Of a stretch of DNA of 64,000 nt, positions 1 to 9,027 are shown in pieces. Every line of letters begins with the position of its first letter. The stretch's first letter is position 1. Position numbers and translations under genes: made by a program. Source of the DNA: Burkholderia savannae (GTDB lineage: Bacteria; Pseudomonadota; Gammaproteobacteria; Burkholderiales; Burkholderiaceae); the NCBI RefSeq assembly GCF_001524445.2, contig NZ_CP013417.1, positions 3,720,001 to 3,784,000 of the forward strand. The letters run 5' to 3'. The notes under the pieces were generated by a model, which was not told the DNA's origin, did not search any database, and saw only the letters and a list, made by a program, of their open reading frames with translations.

Positions 1-468
1 CGGCGCGAAGAACGGCAGATGCGGCGCTTCGTCCTGGCGCGGGGCTGGCGCGGGACGGCCGCCGCGCTCTTCGTTGTAGCGCGCGACGTCGGCGCGGATC
101 GAGCCGGCACGCATCGGCACGTTCGCCGAGCCGGGCGCGTGCGGCGCCTGGCGCGCCTCGGCGCTGATCGGCCGGTACGGGCTTTGCGCCGCGTAGCGGC
201 CATAGGAAGGCGTCGGACGCAGCCCCCAGCGCTGACGGTAGCCGTTCACGCCGATCCGCGCCTCGCCGCCGTGCGGCGCCGGCAGGTAGCCGGGCGCGCC
301 GCGCCAGCCGCCCGCGCCGCCCGCCGCGTAGTGCGAGCCGCCGCGACCGCCGCCGAAGCCGGGCCCACCGCCATGCGGCGGCTGCGCGAAGGCGAGCGCC
401 GCCGCGAGCGCGCACATCGCGCCCGCCGCCCATCGCCCGATCTTCCGTAATGCCCGTTCCGTCGTCAT
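1..468 (-). CDS. secreted glycine-rich hypothetical protein, 3' end missing
   Basis: The minus strand reads open from an ATG at 468 to the left edge, 156 codons, so the C-terminus lies outside the window. The N-terminus has two basic patches, then an Ala/Leu-rich hydrophobic stretch ending in AFAQ, which looks like a Sec signal peptide cleaved near residue 28. The following region is rich in Gly (GGGPGFGGGRGG), then Tyr, Arg and Pro. I do not recognise a family. The composition suggests a low-complexity exported or envelope protein. It is divergent from the transporter at 848, with about 380 bp between them. The function is unknown, but the reading frame with its signal peptide looks genuine. 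Confidence 0.6.
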   Translation of the reverse strand, partial: MTTERALRKIGRWAAGAMCALAAALAFAQPPHGGGPGFGGGRGGSHYAAGGAGGWRGAPGYLPAPHGGEARIGVNGYRQRWGLRPTPSYGRYAAQSPYRPISAEARQAPHAPGSANVPMRAGSIRADVARYNEERGGRPAPAPRQDEAPHLPFFAP

Positions 469-595
469 GATTGGTCTACCGCTTGCTTTTCTGCTCGCGC
501 GCGCACCCGAATCGCGCGCGCAAGCCTTTCAGCGGTAATTTATTGGCGAGGCGAAAGTGTGTCGAGCGCAAAAGTGTTAGACCAAAGGCATCGGT

Positions 596-610
596 GTAAC
601 ACCGTGTTAC
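596..610. promoter_or_regulatory. 15-bp palindrome in divergent intergenic region
   Basis: GTAACAC-C-GTGTTAC is a perfect 7-bp inverted repeat with a one-base centre. It lies in the 379-bp gap between the divergent genes at 468 (minus) and 848 (plus), in a locally AT-richer stretch. The size and symmetry fit a dimeric repressor operator, but I cannot name the regulator. The rest of the gap shows no gene. Confidence 0.35.
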
Positions 611-847
611 TGCACGGCTTTCAGGGATTCCGCGTACTTTTTTGGACGTCGCGCGCCGCCTGTTTTCGACCGTTTTGGCCGTAAGGTTGCGATGCACCCG
701 CAGCGCGCATCGGCATGCATTCGAATCATTAATCAATTCTTCGAATGAATTTGCCTATTCAATTGCCGACCGCGAGAATATCAGGCTGACAACCGCCGCG
801 CCGCCCGCGAGCCGCGGCGCTTCCACCGCATTCGATCGAGACCCGAA

Positions 848-1891
848 ATGGCGCGCTCCCGCTTCATTCCCGACAATTTCACGCTCGCGCTCGTCGGCAC
901 AGTCGTGCTCGCGAGCTTCCTGCCGTGCCGCGGCGAGGCCGCGCACGCGTTCAACTGGGCGACCAATATCGCGGTCGGCCTGCTCTTCTTCCTGCACGGC
1001 GCGAAGCTGTCGCGCGAGGCGATCATCGCGGGCGCGACGCACTGGCGGCTGCACGCCGTCGTGCTGCTCTGCACGTTCGCGCTCTTCCCGCTCCTCGGCC
1101 TCGCGCTCAAGCCGGTGCTCACGCCGCTCGTCACGCCCGCGCTCTACGCCGGCGTGCTGTTCCTCTGCACGCTGCCGTCCACCGTGCAGTCGTCGATCGC
1201 GTTCACGTCGATCGCGAAGGGCAATGTGCCCGCCGCCGTCTGCTCGGCGTCCGCGTCGAGCCTGCTCGGCATCTTCGTCACGCCCGCGCTCGTCGGCGTG
1301 ATGGTGTCGACGCAGGGCACGGGCGCGACGGCATCGCCGTGGAGCACGATCGGCGCGATCGTGATGCAGCTCCTCGTGCCGTTCATCGCCGGGCAGTTGC
1401 TGCGGCCGGTGATCGGCCGCTGGATCGAGCGCAATCGCGGCGTGCTGCGCTTCGTCGATCAGGGCTCGATCCTGCTCGTCGTCTACGTCGCGTTCAGCGA
1501 AGCGGTCAACGAAGGCCTCTGGCACCAAATTCCGCCGACCGCGCTCGCGGGGCTCGTCGTCGTCAACGTCGTGCTGCTCGCGGTCGCACTCGCGGTCACG
1601 ACCATCGTCAGCAAGCGGCTCGGCTTCAATCGCGCGGACCAGATCACGATCATCTTCTGCGGCTCGAAGAAGAGCCTCGCGGCCGGCGTGCCGATGGCGA
1701 AAGTGATCTTCGCCGCGCACGCGGTCGGCGCGGTGGTGCTGCCGCTCATGCTGTTCCATCAGATCCAGCTGATGACCTGCGCGGCGCTCGCGCAGCGCTG
1801 GGGCGCACGCGACACGAGCCGCGAGCGGCAGGCCGACAACGCGCACGGCGGCGGGGCGCTCGGCGCGCGCGCGGGCGCGACGAAGCACTGA
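848..1891 (+). CDS. bile acid:sodium symporter family (SBF-like) transporter
   Basis: A 347-residue inner-membrane protein with about ten hydrophobic segments. Recognisable stretches include TNIAVGLLFFLHGAKLS near residue 40, the TLPSTVQSSIAF segment near 115 and ITIIFCGSKKSLAAGVPMAK near 275, which match the YfeH/SBF-like branch of the bile acid:sodium symporter superfamily. This branch moves organic anions or sulfur compounds with sodium, and its substrate is usually unknown. The last 25 residues are hydrophilic and low in complexity. It stands alone, with a divergent neighbour upstream and a 512-bp gap downstream, so context gives no substrate. The family call is firm; the substrate is not. 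Confidence 0.85.
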   Translation: MARSRFIPDNFTLALVGTVVLASFLPCRGEAAHAFNWATNIAVGLLFFLHGAKLSREAIIAGATHWRLHAVVLLCTFALFPLLGLALKPVLTPLVTPALYAGVLFLCTLPSTVQSSIAFTSIAKGNVPAAVCSASASSLLGIFVTPALVGVMVSTQGTGATASPWSTIGAIVMQLLVPFIAGQLLRPVIGRWIERNRGVLRFVDQGSILLVVYVAFSEAVNEGLWHQIPPTALAGLVVVNVVLLAVALAVTTIVSKRLGFNRADQITIIFCGSKKSLAAGVPMAKVIFAAHAVGAVVLPLMLFHQIQLMTCAALAQRWGARDTSRERQADNAHGGGALGARAGATKH

Positions 1892-2403
1892 CGCGCGACG
1901 CGATGCGGCACTGACGCGCCGCGAAACGCTGCGCGCGACGCGACGCGGCGCGACGACTCGCCTCGGCCGCGCCGTGTTCGCCTCGCCTCGCAGAGCGCGC
2001 TTGCACGCTCCACGCTTGCGCGGCTTCCCGGCAGCGCGACCTCCCGATTTCCCGGCTTCGCCGACTCGCCGGTTTCGTCCGCTGCGCGTGCTCCGGCCCG
2101 CCATCGTGCGCTCCGCGGCGATGCACGGCGCGCCGGGCTCCCCGGTTCGCCGATTGATTCGCGCATCTGATTCGCGCATCGCCGCATTCGCGCGCCGCAA
2201 CGCCCGCGACGCCACACCGAAACGACCGGCAGGCATCCTTCGCCCAATCACGCAACACGCGCCCCTCGCCGCCGACGCCCCAAATCAGGGCATCGCTTCA
2301 CGAAAAATTCATTCAACCCGGGGCCCCCGACGCCGTTAAGCCGGCTTCTCGTCACGGCTCGACGCGTCACGAGCGCGACGCGCCGCTTCCGGAACCGCCC
2401 CCG
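1892..2403. other. intergenic stretch without a recognisable gene
   Basis: About 510 bp between the SBF-like transporter and the chemoreceptor. All six frames give only arginine- and alanine-rich translations typical of shadow frames in GC-rich DNA. The first half is dense in GCGCGACGCG-like runs. I see no convincing terminator or RNA. The chemoreceptor promoter is presumably in the 3' part. Confidence 0.5.
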
Positions 2404-3963
2404 ATGAACACCACCCGCCTCACCGTCAAAGCCCGTCTGCGCGCCCTCGTCGCGGTCGTCGTCCTCGTGCTCGCCGCCGCCGGCGGCATCGGTCTCGCCG
2501 GCGTCGCGCGCGTCGGCGACGCGCTCGCGCACGTCTTCGAGGATCGCGCGAAGACACTGCAGCGAATCTCGTCGATAGACGAGCTCGTCACGCAGACGCG
2601 CTACGCGGTCGGCGACGCCGTGCTCGATCCGTCCGCCGCGAAAACCGAAGCGGTCGCCGCGGCGTCGGCGCGCGACGTCGCCGCGATCGATCGCCTGCTC
2701 GCCGACTACCGCGCGACGCCGCGCGCCGACGCCGAGCGCGCGCAGGCCGAGCGCCTCGCCGCCGATTGGGCGACGCTGCGCGACAAGGGCATCCGGCCCG
2801 CCGTCGATCTGCTGAAGGCGAACAATCTGTCCGAAGCGCAATGGGTCGTCACGCAGACGCTTGACCCCGTCGCGCAACGCGTCAAGGGCGAGGCCGCGCA
2901 GTTGCGCCAGTGGCAGCTCCAAGCGGCGCAACACGCGTACGACCGCGCGCGCGGCGTCGCGCGGCTCGTCCAGTGGGCGGTCGCGGGCTGCGTGCTCGCG
3001 GGCGTCGTGGCCGTCGCGGTGCTGTGCGCGGCGATGGCGCGCGCGCTCGCGCGGCAATTGGGCGGCGAGCCGGACTACGCGGCGACCGTCGCCAACGAGA
3101 TCGCATCCGGCAACCTCGCGCTCGACGTGCGCGCCGCCGACGCCGCGCCCGGCAGCGTGCTGCATGCGATGCACGCGATGCGCGCGCGCCTGGCGGCGAC
3201 GATCGGCACGCTGCAGCGCGCGGCCGACGCGATCGCGCACGCGACGTCCGACATCGCGCACGGCAACCACGACCTGTCGCGCCGCACCGACGAACACGCG
3301 GCCGGCCTGCAGCAGACGGCGAGCAGCATGGAGCAGCTCGCCGCGACCGTGCGCACGAACGCCGACCACGCGCGGCAGGCGAGCTCGCTCGCGATCGCCG
3401 CGTCGACGCAGGCCGAGCAGGGCGACGCCGCCGCGCGCGACGCGATCGCGCGGATGGAGGCGCTGTCGGTCCGCTCGCAGCAGATCCGCAGCATCTCGTC
3501 GACGATCGAGGGCATCGCATTCCAGACCAACCTGCTCGCGCTGAACGCGGCCGTCGAGGCGGCGCGCGCCGGCCAGGCGGGCCGCGGCTTCGCGGTCGTC
3601 GCGCAGGAAGTGCGCGGCCTCGCGCATCGCAGCGCGCAGGCGGCGAAGGAAATCTCGACGCTGATCGCCGACGTGACGGGCGAAGTCGAGCTCGGCGCGG
3701 ACACGGTGAAGGCCGCGGGCGGCACGATCGTCGGCATGCTCGCGTCGGTGCGGCAGGTCGCGACGCTCGTCGACGAAATCTCGCATGCGTCCGACGAGCA
3801 GCGCTCCGGCATCGACCAGGTGAACCGCGCGGTCGCGCAGATGGACGAAATGACCCAGCACAACGCGCTGCTCGTGCAGAAGGCGGCGAGCGCCGCGGGC
3901 GCGCTCGCCGACGAAGCGTCCGCGCTGCGCGAGGCGGCGGCGATCTTCCGCGTCGCGGCGTGA
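2404..3963 (+). CDS. methyl-accepting chemotaxis protein
   Basis: A 519-residue transmembrane chemoreceptor. TM1 covers about residues 10-33. A periplasmic four-helix-bundle-like sensor domain runs from about 34 to 190, and TM2 spans about 191-212. A HAMP linker follows, then a long cytoplasmic coiled coil. The invariant hairpin tip is present from E369 onward ([20 protein letters not shown], then [12 protein letters not shown]), the site that binds CheA and CheW. The C-terminus ends in IFRVAA, so there is no NWETF-type CheR tether. The ligand cannot be told from sequence. The stop codon is followed within 6 bp by a 156-bp hexanucleotide array. Confidence 0.95.
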   Translation: MNTTRLTVKARLRALVAVVVLVLAAAGGIGLAGVARVGDALAHVFEDRAKTLQRISSIDELVTQTRYAVGDAVLDPSAAKTEAVAAASARDVAAIDRLLADYRATPRADAERAQAERLAADWATLRDKGIRPAVDLLKANNLSEAQWVVTQTLDPVAQRVKGEAAQLRQWQLQAAQHAYDRARGVARLVQWAVAGCVLAGVVAVAVLCAAMARALARQLGGEPDYAATVANEIASGNLALDVRAADAAPGSVLHAMHAMRARLAATIGTLQRAADAIAHATSDIAHGNHDLSRRTDEHAAGLQQTASSMEQLAATVRTNADHARQASSLAIAASTQAEQGDAAARDAIARMEALSVRSQQIRSISSTIEGIAFQTNLLALNAAVEAARAGQAGRGFAVVAQEVRGLAHRSAQAAKEISTLIADVTGEVELGADTVKAAGGTIVGMLASVRQVATLVDEISHASDEQRSGIDQVNRAVAQMDEMTQHNALLVQKAASAAGALADEASALREAAAIFRVAA

Positions 3964-3968
3964 GCGAC

Positions 3969-4124
3969 GGCATCGGCATCGGCATCGGCATCGGCGACGG
4001 CATCGGCATCGGCATCGGCATCGGCGACGGCGACGGCGACGGCGACGGCATCGGCGACGGCGACGGCGACGGCATCGGCGACGGCGACGGCGACGGCGAC
4101 GGCATCGGCGACGGCGACGGCATC
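3969..4124 (+). repeat. hexanucleotide tandem repeat (GGCATC/GGCGAC), 26 units
   Basis: Twenty-six contiguous 6-bp units, a mix of GGCATC and GGCGAC, begin 5 bp after the chemoreceptor stop codon. In the forward frame the array would read Gly-Ile/Gly-Asp dipeptides. Such arrays mutate by slipped-strand mispairing. It ends shortly before an abrupt switch to AT-rich promoter-like DNA. Confidence 0.95.
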
Positions 4125-4148
4125 ACGACGACCCACAAACCGATATCT

Positions 4149-4260
4149 GTTTAGTATTTTTAGTAAACAATTATGACCCACCAACCTATTTATAAATAAG
4201 CACTTATAAGCCGAATCGACATAGTCCCAGGGCGTTGCACGACGATTTTTACTATACAAT
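4149..4260 (+). promoter_or_regulatory. AT-rich regulatory region before the sugar operon
   Basis: Between the repeat and the LacI gene the DNA becomes strikingly AT-rich. It contains GTTTA/TAAAC arms (4149-4168), the perfect palindrome TATTTATAAATA (4187-4198), CTTATAAG (4203-4210) and a strong -10-like TACAAT at 4255-4260. The best -35 lookalike, TTGCAC at 4235, is only 14 bp from that -10, so the -35 is uncertain. The palindromes are plausible operators for the LacI-family gene that follows (autoregulation). That link is inference. Confidence 0.45.
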
Positions 4261-4292
4261 CGCCAACACCCTAAACATCCCGGCTCAAAACG

Positions 4293-5312
4293 ATGGGCAC
4301 CACCATTCGCGACGTCGCGCAGGCGGCCAACGTGTCGATCGGCACCGTGTCGCGCGCGCTCAAGAATCAGCCTGGCCTGTCCGAGGCGACGCGCGAGCGC
4401 GTCGTCGAGATCGCGCGCCGCATGAACTACGATCCGACGCAATTGCGCCCGCGGATCAAGCGGCTCACGTTCCTGCTGCATCGGCAGCACAACAACTTCG
4501 CGACGACGCCGTTCTTCTCGCACGTGCTGCACGGCGTCGAGGACGCGTGCCGCGAGCGCGGGATCGTGCCGTCGCTCCTGACGACGGGCCCGACCGACGA
4601 CGTGATCCGCCAGATGCGCCCGCACGCGCCCGACGCGATCGCGGTCGCGGGCTTCATGGAGCCGGAGACGCTCGAAGCGCTCGCCGCGACGGGCCGCCCG
4701 CTCGTGCTCATCGACATCCGCGCGCCCGGGCTGCGCTCGATCAACGTCGACAACGCGGGCGGCGCCGCGCTCGCGATGCATCACCTGTTCGCGTCGGGCC
4801 GCCGGCGCATCGCGTTCATCGGCGGCTCGCTCGCGCACTACAGCATCGCGCAGCGCGCGCTCGGCTATCGCCGCGCGTTCTTCGACGCGGGCATGCTGTT
4901 CGATCCGTCGCTCGAGCTGTCGATCGACACGAGCCTCGGCCCCGACGCCGGCGCGGCGAACGCGATGCGGCACTTGCTCGACGCGGGCGGCCCGCTGCCC
5001 GACGCCGTGTTCGCGTACAACGACGCGGCCGCGCTCGCCGCGATGCGCATGTGCATCGAGCACGGCGTGCGCGTGCCGGACGACATCGCGTTCGTCGGCT
5101 TCGACGACATTCCGGCCGCCGCGCACGCGGCGCCGCCCCTCACGACGCTCGCGATCGACAAGGAGGCGCTCGGCCGGCAGGGCATCGAGCTGCTGCTCGC
5201 CGATTCGCCCGCGCAAACCGAACTCAGCCTTCCCGTGCAACTGATCGCGCGGGCCAGCAGCGCGGGCGCCGCACGCACGCCGCGCCCCCTCACCTCGGTA
5301 CTCGGATCATGA
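4293..5312 (+). CDS. LacI-family transcriptional regulator
   Basis: A 339-residue repressor. The N-terminal helix-turn-helix is textbook LacI (TIRDVAQAANVSIGTVSRAL, residues 3-22), and the hinge helix follows near 50-60. The rest is a periplasmic-binding-protein-like effector domain with the usual IAFIGG and FVGFDDIP motifs. The gene overlaps the next one by 4 bp (ATGA), so it is the first gene of a three-gene operon with a sugar isomerase and a sugar kinase. The natural effector is therefore probably mannose, fructose or a phosphorylated product. I choose ATG 4293 because it starts the conserved HTH. An open frame from 4235 in another phase is not its start. Confidence 0.92.
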   Translation: MGTTIRDVAQAANVSIGTVSRALKNQPGLSEATRERVVEIARRMNYDPTQLRPRIKRLTFLLHRQHNNFATTPFFSHVLHGVEDACRERGIVPSLLTTGPTDDVIRQMRPHAPDAIAVAGFMEPETLEALAATGRPLVLIDIRAPGLRSINVDNAGGAALAMHHLFASGRRRIAFIGGSLAHYSIAQRALGYRRAFFDAGMLFDPSLELSIDTSLGPDAGAANAMRHLLDAGGPLPDAVFAYNDAAALAAMRMCIEHGVRVPDDIAFVGFDDIPAAAHAAPPLTTLAIDKEALGRQGIELLLADSPAQTELSLPVQLIARASSAGAARTPRPLTSVLGS

Positions 5313-6751
5313 CGACCTCAGCCACGCCCGCTTCCCGTCCGACGCCCGACGCGCCGCACGCCACCGCGCCGTACGTCGCGAGCTTCCGCGACCCGCAGTT
5401 CCTCATCGCGCACGTCGAGGACACGCTGCGCTTCTACGCGCCGCACGTGTTCGACCCGACGGGCGGCTTCCACCACTTCTTGCGCGACGACGGCAGCGTC
5501 TACGATCGCACCACGCGCCACCTCGTCAGCAGCTGCCGCTTCATCTTCAACTACGCGATGGCGTACCGCCACTTCGGCGACGCGCGCGATCTCGACTACG
5601 TGCGCCACGGGCTGCGCTTCCTGCGCGACGCGCACTGGGACGCCGAGCACGAAGGCTACGACTGGGAGATCGAATGGCGCGACGGCGAGAAGCGCGCGAC
5701 GCGCGACGGCACGCGCCACTGCTACGGGCTCGCGTTCGTGCTGCTCGCGGCCGCGCACGCGGCGATGGCGGGCGTCGAAGAGGCAAAGCCGCTCATCGCG
5801 CACACGTTCGAGCTGATGGAACGCCGCTTCTGGGATCGGGCGGCGGGCCTCTACGCGGACGACGCGACGCCGGGCTGGGCCGTGTCGAGCTACCGCGGCC
5901 AGAACGCGAACATGCACGCGACGGAAGCGCTCCTCGCCGCATACGAGGCAACGGGCCACCTGACGTATCTCGACCGCGCGGAGAAGGTCGCGACGAACAT
6001 CGTGCAGCGGCAGGCCGCGCTGTCGCAGGGGCTCGTGTGGGAGCACTTCCACGCGGACTGGTCGGTCGACTGGGAATACAACAAGGAAGACAGCTCGAAC
6101 ATCTTCCGTCCGTGGGGCTTCCAGCCCGGCCATCAGACCGAATGGGCGAAGCTGCTGCTGATTCTCGAGCGCCACCGCCCGCTCGACTGGCTGCTGCCGC
6201 GCGCGATCGAGCTGTTCGACGCGGCGTTCGCGCACGCGTGGGACAGCGACCACGGCGGCCTTTGCTACGGCTTCGGGCCGGACTACAAGGTGTGCGACCA
6301 CGACAAGTACTTCTGGGTGCAGGCGGAGAGCTTCGCGGCGGCCGCGCTCCTCGCGCAGCGCACGGGCAGCGAACGCTTCTGGGACTGGTACGACGAGATC
6401 TGGCGCTATAGCTGGGCGCACTTCGTCGATCACCGCTACGGCGCGTGGTACCGGGTTCTCACCTGCGACAACCGCAAGTACAGCGACGAGAAGAGCCCCG
6501 CCGGCAAGACCGACTATCACACGATGGGCGCGTGCTACGAAGTGCTGCACGCGCTCGCGGCGAAGCGCGGCGACGGCGGCGGCATGCGCGCGGGCGACGG
6601 CGCGGATGATGCGGATGACGGCGCGGGCGGCCACGGCGAAGCCGCGCCCGCGAAGCACGGCGACGGACGCGATGGACGCGATGGGCGCGGCGGTCACGGC
6701 AAGATCAACGGCGACGGCGCGGCGCGCCGCCGAAACGGAGGAGCGCGATGA
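5309..6751 (+). CDS. AGE-family sugar isomerase/epimerase (probable mannose isomerase)
   Basis: A 480-residue (alpha/alpha)6-barrel enzyme of the N-acylglucosamine 2-epimerase superfamily. The catalytic-type histidines sit in conserved contexts: NMHATEA (H203), PGHQTEWAK (H275) and DYHTMGACYEVL (H404). This arrangement is seen in YihS and mannose isomerases that interconvert mannose and fructose. The core ends near residue 420. The last 60 residues are a low-complexity Gly/Asp/Arg tail (DGRDGRDGRGG) not typical of the family and probably unstructured. The start ATG overlaps the LacI stop, and the stop overlaps the PfkB start, giving tight coupling. Mannose as substrate is inferred from the kinase partner. 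Cellobiose epimerase or GlcNAc 2-epimerase activity is less likely. Confidence 0.85.
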   Translation: MTTSATPASRPTPDAPHATAPYVASFRDPQFLIAHVEDTLRFYAPHVFDPTGGFHHFLRDDGSVYDRTTRHLVSSCRFIFNYAMAYRHFGDARDLDYVRHGLRFLRDAHWDAEHEGYDWEIEWRDGEKRATRDGTRHCYGLAFVLLAAAHAAMAGVEEAKPLIAHTFELMERRFWDRAAGLYADDATPGWAVSSYRGQNANMHATEALLAAYEATGHLTYLDRAEKVATNIVQRQAALSQGLVWEHFHADWSVDWEYNKEDSSNIFRPWGFQPGHQTEWAKLLLILERHRPLDWLLPRAIELFDAAFAHAWDSDHGGLCYGFGPDYKVCDHDKYFWVQAESFAAAALLAQRTGSERFWDWYDEIWRYSWAHFVDHRYGAWYRVLTCDNRKYSDEKSPAGKTDYHTMGACYEVLHALAAKRGDGGGMRAGDGADDADDGAGGHGEAAPAKHGDGRDGRDGRGGHGKINGDGAARRRNGGAR

Positions 6752-7656
6752 GCGCAGGGTTTCCGCAATTCGTGTCGGCGGGCGACATTCTCACAGACAT
6801 GGTCCGCACGGGCGGCGCGCACTGGACGTCTCGCCCGGGCGGCGCCGGCTGGAACGTCGCGCGCGCGGTGGCGCGGCTCGGCGCGCCGAGCGCGTGCGCG
6901 GGCGCGGTGGGCCGCGACTGCTTCTCCGACGAGCTGTGGCGCGAAAGCGAGGCGGCCGGCCTTGATCTGCGCTTCCTGCAGCGGGTCGAGCGCGCGCCGC
7001 TCCTCGCGATCGTCCACGAAACGCAGCCGCCCGCGTATTTCTTCATCGGCGAAAACAGCGCGGATCTCGCGTTCGATCCGAAGCGGCTGCCCGACGGCTG
7101 GCGCGAGCACGCGAAGTGGGCGCATTTCGGCTGCATCAGCCTCGTGCGCGAACCGCTCGCGGCGACGCTCATCGCGCTCGCCGCCGAATTGCGCGAAGCG
7201 GGCGTGAAGATCAGCTTCGATCCGAACTACCGCAATCTGATGACGGACGGCTACCGGCCGACGCTCGCGAAGATGGCTGAGCTCGCCGATCTGATCAAGG
7301 TGTCCGACGAAGACTTGCGGCACCTGTTCGCGGGCGAAGACGAAGCGAGCGCGATCGCGCGGCTGCACGCGTTCAATCCGCGCGCGGCGCTGCTCGTCAC
7401 GCGGGGGCCGGACACGGCGACGCTCTACGCGGGCGGCGAGACACTCGACGCGCGGCCGCCGCGCGTCGAGGTCGCGGACACGGTGGGCGCCGGCGACGCG
7501 ACGATCGGCGGCTTGCTGTTCAGCCTGATGACGGTGCCGGAGCGCGGCTGGCGCGAGCATTTGTCGTTCGCGCTCGCGGCCGGCGCGGCGGCGTGCCGCC
7601 ACACGGGCGCGCACGCGCCGACGCTCGACGAAGTCGTCGCGCTCGTCGCGTCGTGA
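6748..7656 (+). CDS. PfkB-family carbohydrate kinase (probable fructokinase)
   Basis: A 302-residue ribokinase-fold sugar kinase. The N-terminal GGAGWNVARAVARLG motif binds the sugar. The C-terminal signature DTVGAGDATIGGLL contains the catalytic base D250 and the anion hole. It overlaps the isomerase stop by 4 bp. Its product would be fructose-6-phosphate if the isomerase supplies fructose, completing a two-step route from mannose to glycolysis. No transporter gene is present in this operon, so uptake must come from elsewhere. The sugar specificity is inference; the family is clear. Confidence 0.88.
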   Translation: MSAGFPQFVSAGDILTDMVRTGGAHWTSRPGGAGWNVARAVARLGAPSACAGAVGRDCFSDELWRESEAAGLDLRFLQRVERAPLLAIVHETQPPAYFFIGENSADLAFDPKRLPDGWREHAKWAHFGCISLVREPLAATLIALAAELREAGVKISFDPNYRNLMTDGYRPTLAKMAELADLIKVSDEDLRHLFAGEDEASAIARLHAFNPRAALLVTRGPDTATLYAGGETLDARPPRVEVADTVGAGDATIGGLLFSLMTVPERGWREHLSFALAAGAAACRHTGAHAPTLDEVVALVAS

Positions 7657-7657
7657 C

Positions 7658-7723
7658 GCGGCTGCGGCTGCGGCTGCGGCTGCGGATGCGGATGCGGATG
7701 CGGATGCGGATGCGGATGCGGAT
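7658..7723 (+). repeat. hexanucleotide tandem repeat (GCGGCT x4, GCGGAT x7)
   Basis: Eleven perfect 6-bp units start at the second base after the kinase stop codon, four GCGGCT followed by seven GCGGAT. Like the array at 3969 it directly abuts a stop codon at the end of a transcription unit. The block switch between two unit types suggests separate expansions. Confidence 0.95.
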
Positions 7724-8352
7724 GCGGCAGATCCGAGCATCGCGCGACGGCATTCGCGCACGAACCGTCGATGCGACTCCGTTCGCGACGGGCTTCTCGC
7801 GAACGTACCGCGCTGAACGTCCTGCCGCGCAACCGGTGCACGCGAACGGTACGTGTAATCGGTGCGCTCGGGCGGCGCTGCGGGCGAACGGACGGGTCGC
7901 GCGACAAGAGACAGGACACACGCCGGCACGAACCTGAACCGGCCGGGCATTGCCGCGCCGCGCGCGCGCCGCGCGCGCGACGCGCTCGATCGCGCGATGG
8001 CCGGCTTGGCCGGCGCGGCCGCTTTGCAGCCGTATATCGCCTCGGATCGTTCGCTTCCCGCACGCGACGATCGAAACCTCGGCGCGCTCGACTCTCGCGG
8101 GCCGCGCTTTTCGGATCGGTTTCAGCAACCCCGTCCGCTCCTCTTGTGCGTCAAACCCGTTGCGCCTGATCGGCCATATCCGAGCGACATTGCGCGACAG
8201 ATCGCGCCTGACGGGGCGCGGCGCTTCACCGGGCAGCCCGACTCGGCCGCCCCGTTTCGCGCGCGCCCTCACCCAGCCGCGCGTTTTCGCCGCCGCTGAA
8301 AGCGAGGCGTCGGGATGCTACGATGGGGGCGTCCTTTCTCGGGAGAGGCATC
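7724..8352. other. intergenic stretch without a recognisable gene
   Basis: About 630 bp after the repeat. Translations in all frames are Arg/Ala-rich with no recognisable domain, and no strong ribosome binding site precedes them. The end of this stretch supplies the GGGAGAGG Shine-Dalgarno sequence of the small gene at 8353. Nothing else was identified. Confidence 0.5.
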
Positions 8353-8577
8353 ATGGACGGCGGCAACACCTACACGAAGGGCCTTTACACGGCCAAGGCG
8401 CATACCCGCAAGACGGATAACGGACGCTTCCAGGGGTACGTGATCCTGTCCCGGGACGAAGGCGGCACGCCCGACAATACGCTCTACGAGGTCGACGCGA
8501 CGAGCGCGAACGAGGCGGAAGCGTTCAACGAGGCGAAGGCGCTCGCGCACCGGATTCTCGGCGAGCTCGAGCTGTGA
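8353..8577 (+). CDS. small uncharacterised cytosolic protein
   Basis: A 74-residue soluble protein with no signal peptide or membrane segment. I chose ATG 8353 because GGGAGAGG lies at 8341-8348; the in-frame ATG at 8323 lacks such a site. The sequence is polar and looks like one small alpha+beta domain: YTKGLYTAKAHTR, then GYVILSRDEGG, then a helix-prone SANEAEAFNEAKALAHRIL. It resembles small conserved Burkholderia proteins of unknown role. I cannot name a function. Confidence 0.7.
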   Translation: MDGGNTYTKGLYTAKAHTRKTDNGRFQGYVILSRDEGGTPDNTLYEVDATSANEAEAFNEAKALAHRILGELEL

Positions 8578-8814
8578 CGCGCGCGGGCGGCGCCGCGCAC
8601 AACGCGCGGCCGATCGGCCTGATCCGCGCCGGGCGGCGCGAACGCGGCGCCGATCGCGCGCCGCGCGCCGCCCGTCCGCTCGAACCCGCAACGCGCGAAG
8701 CAAGGCCCGCGCGCGGCTCCGTCGGCGCGCACGCGCCGGCGCCGGCCCGCCGCAACGCCCGCCGTGTCGATCCGGTGCGGCCCGCGCAACGATTCGCGCC
8801 GCACGCCGCCAGCG

Positions 8815-9009
8815 TCACCAGAGCCGCGCGATCACCGACACGATGCCCATGATCACGAGCGTCGACATGAACGGAAACGGATAGGCCCGCGAGCCGAGCC
8901 TGAGCGTCACGTCGCCCGGCAAGCGCCCGACGCCGAGCTTCGACAGCCACGGCCACGCGCGCGTGAGCACCATCACGGCGATGAACGTGGTGAGCAGCCA
9001 GCGCAGCAT
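8815..9009 (-). CDS. DUF2905 family small membrane protein
   Basis: A 64-residue inner-membrane protein with two hydrophobic helices (LLTTFIAVMVL near the N-terminus and MSTLVIMGIVSVIARL at the end). They flank a conserved KLGVGRLPGDVTLRLGSRAYPFPF loop, the signature of DUF2905. It lies 18 bp downstream of the methyltransferase gene on the same strand, so they are likely co-transcribed. Its function is unknown across the family. Confidence 0.88.
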   Translation of the reverse strand: MLRWLLTTFIAVMVLTRAWPWLSKLGVGRLPGDVTLRLGSRAYPFPFMSTLVIMGIVSVIARLW

Positions 9010-9027
9010 CGCATCGCCTCCGGCCGG

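Noticed and set aside
755..2251. 498-codon minus-strand open frame
   Set aside because: It lies antisense to the transporter gene, is Arg/Ala/Glu-rich and has no recognisable domain. It is a shadow frame caused by high GC.
2882..4138. Frames reading Pro-Ser or Gly-Asp repeats through the hexanucleotide array
   Set aside because: They are translations of the simple repeat joined to antisense sequence of the chemoreceptor gene.
4235..5308. In-frame upstream extension of the AGE isomerase
   Set aside because: The upstream part overlaps the whole LacI gene in another phase and is Arg-rich. The ATGA overlap at 5309 is the natural start.
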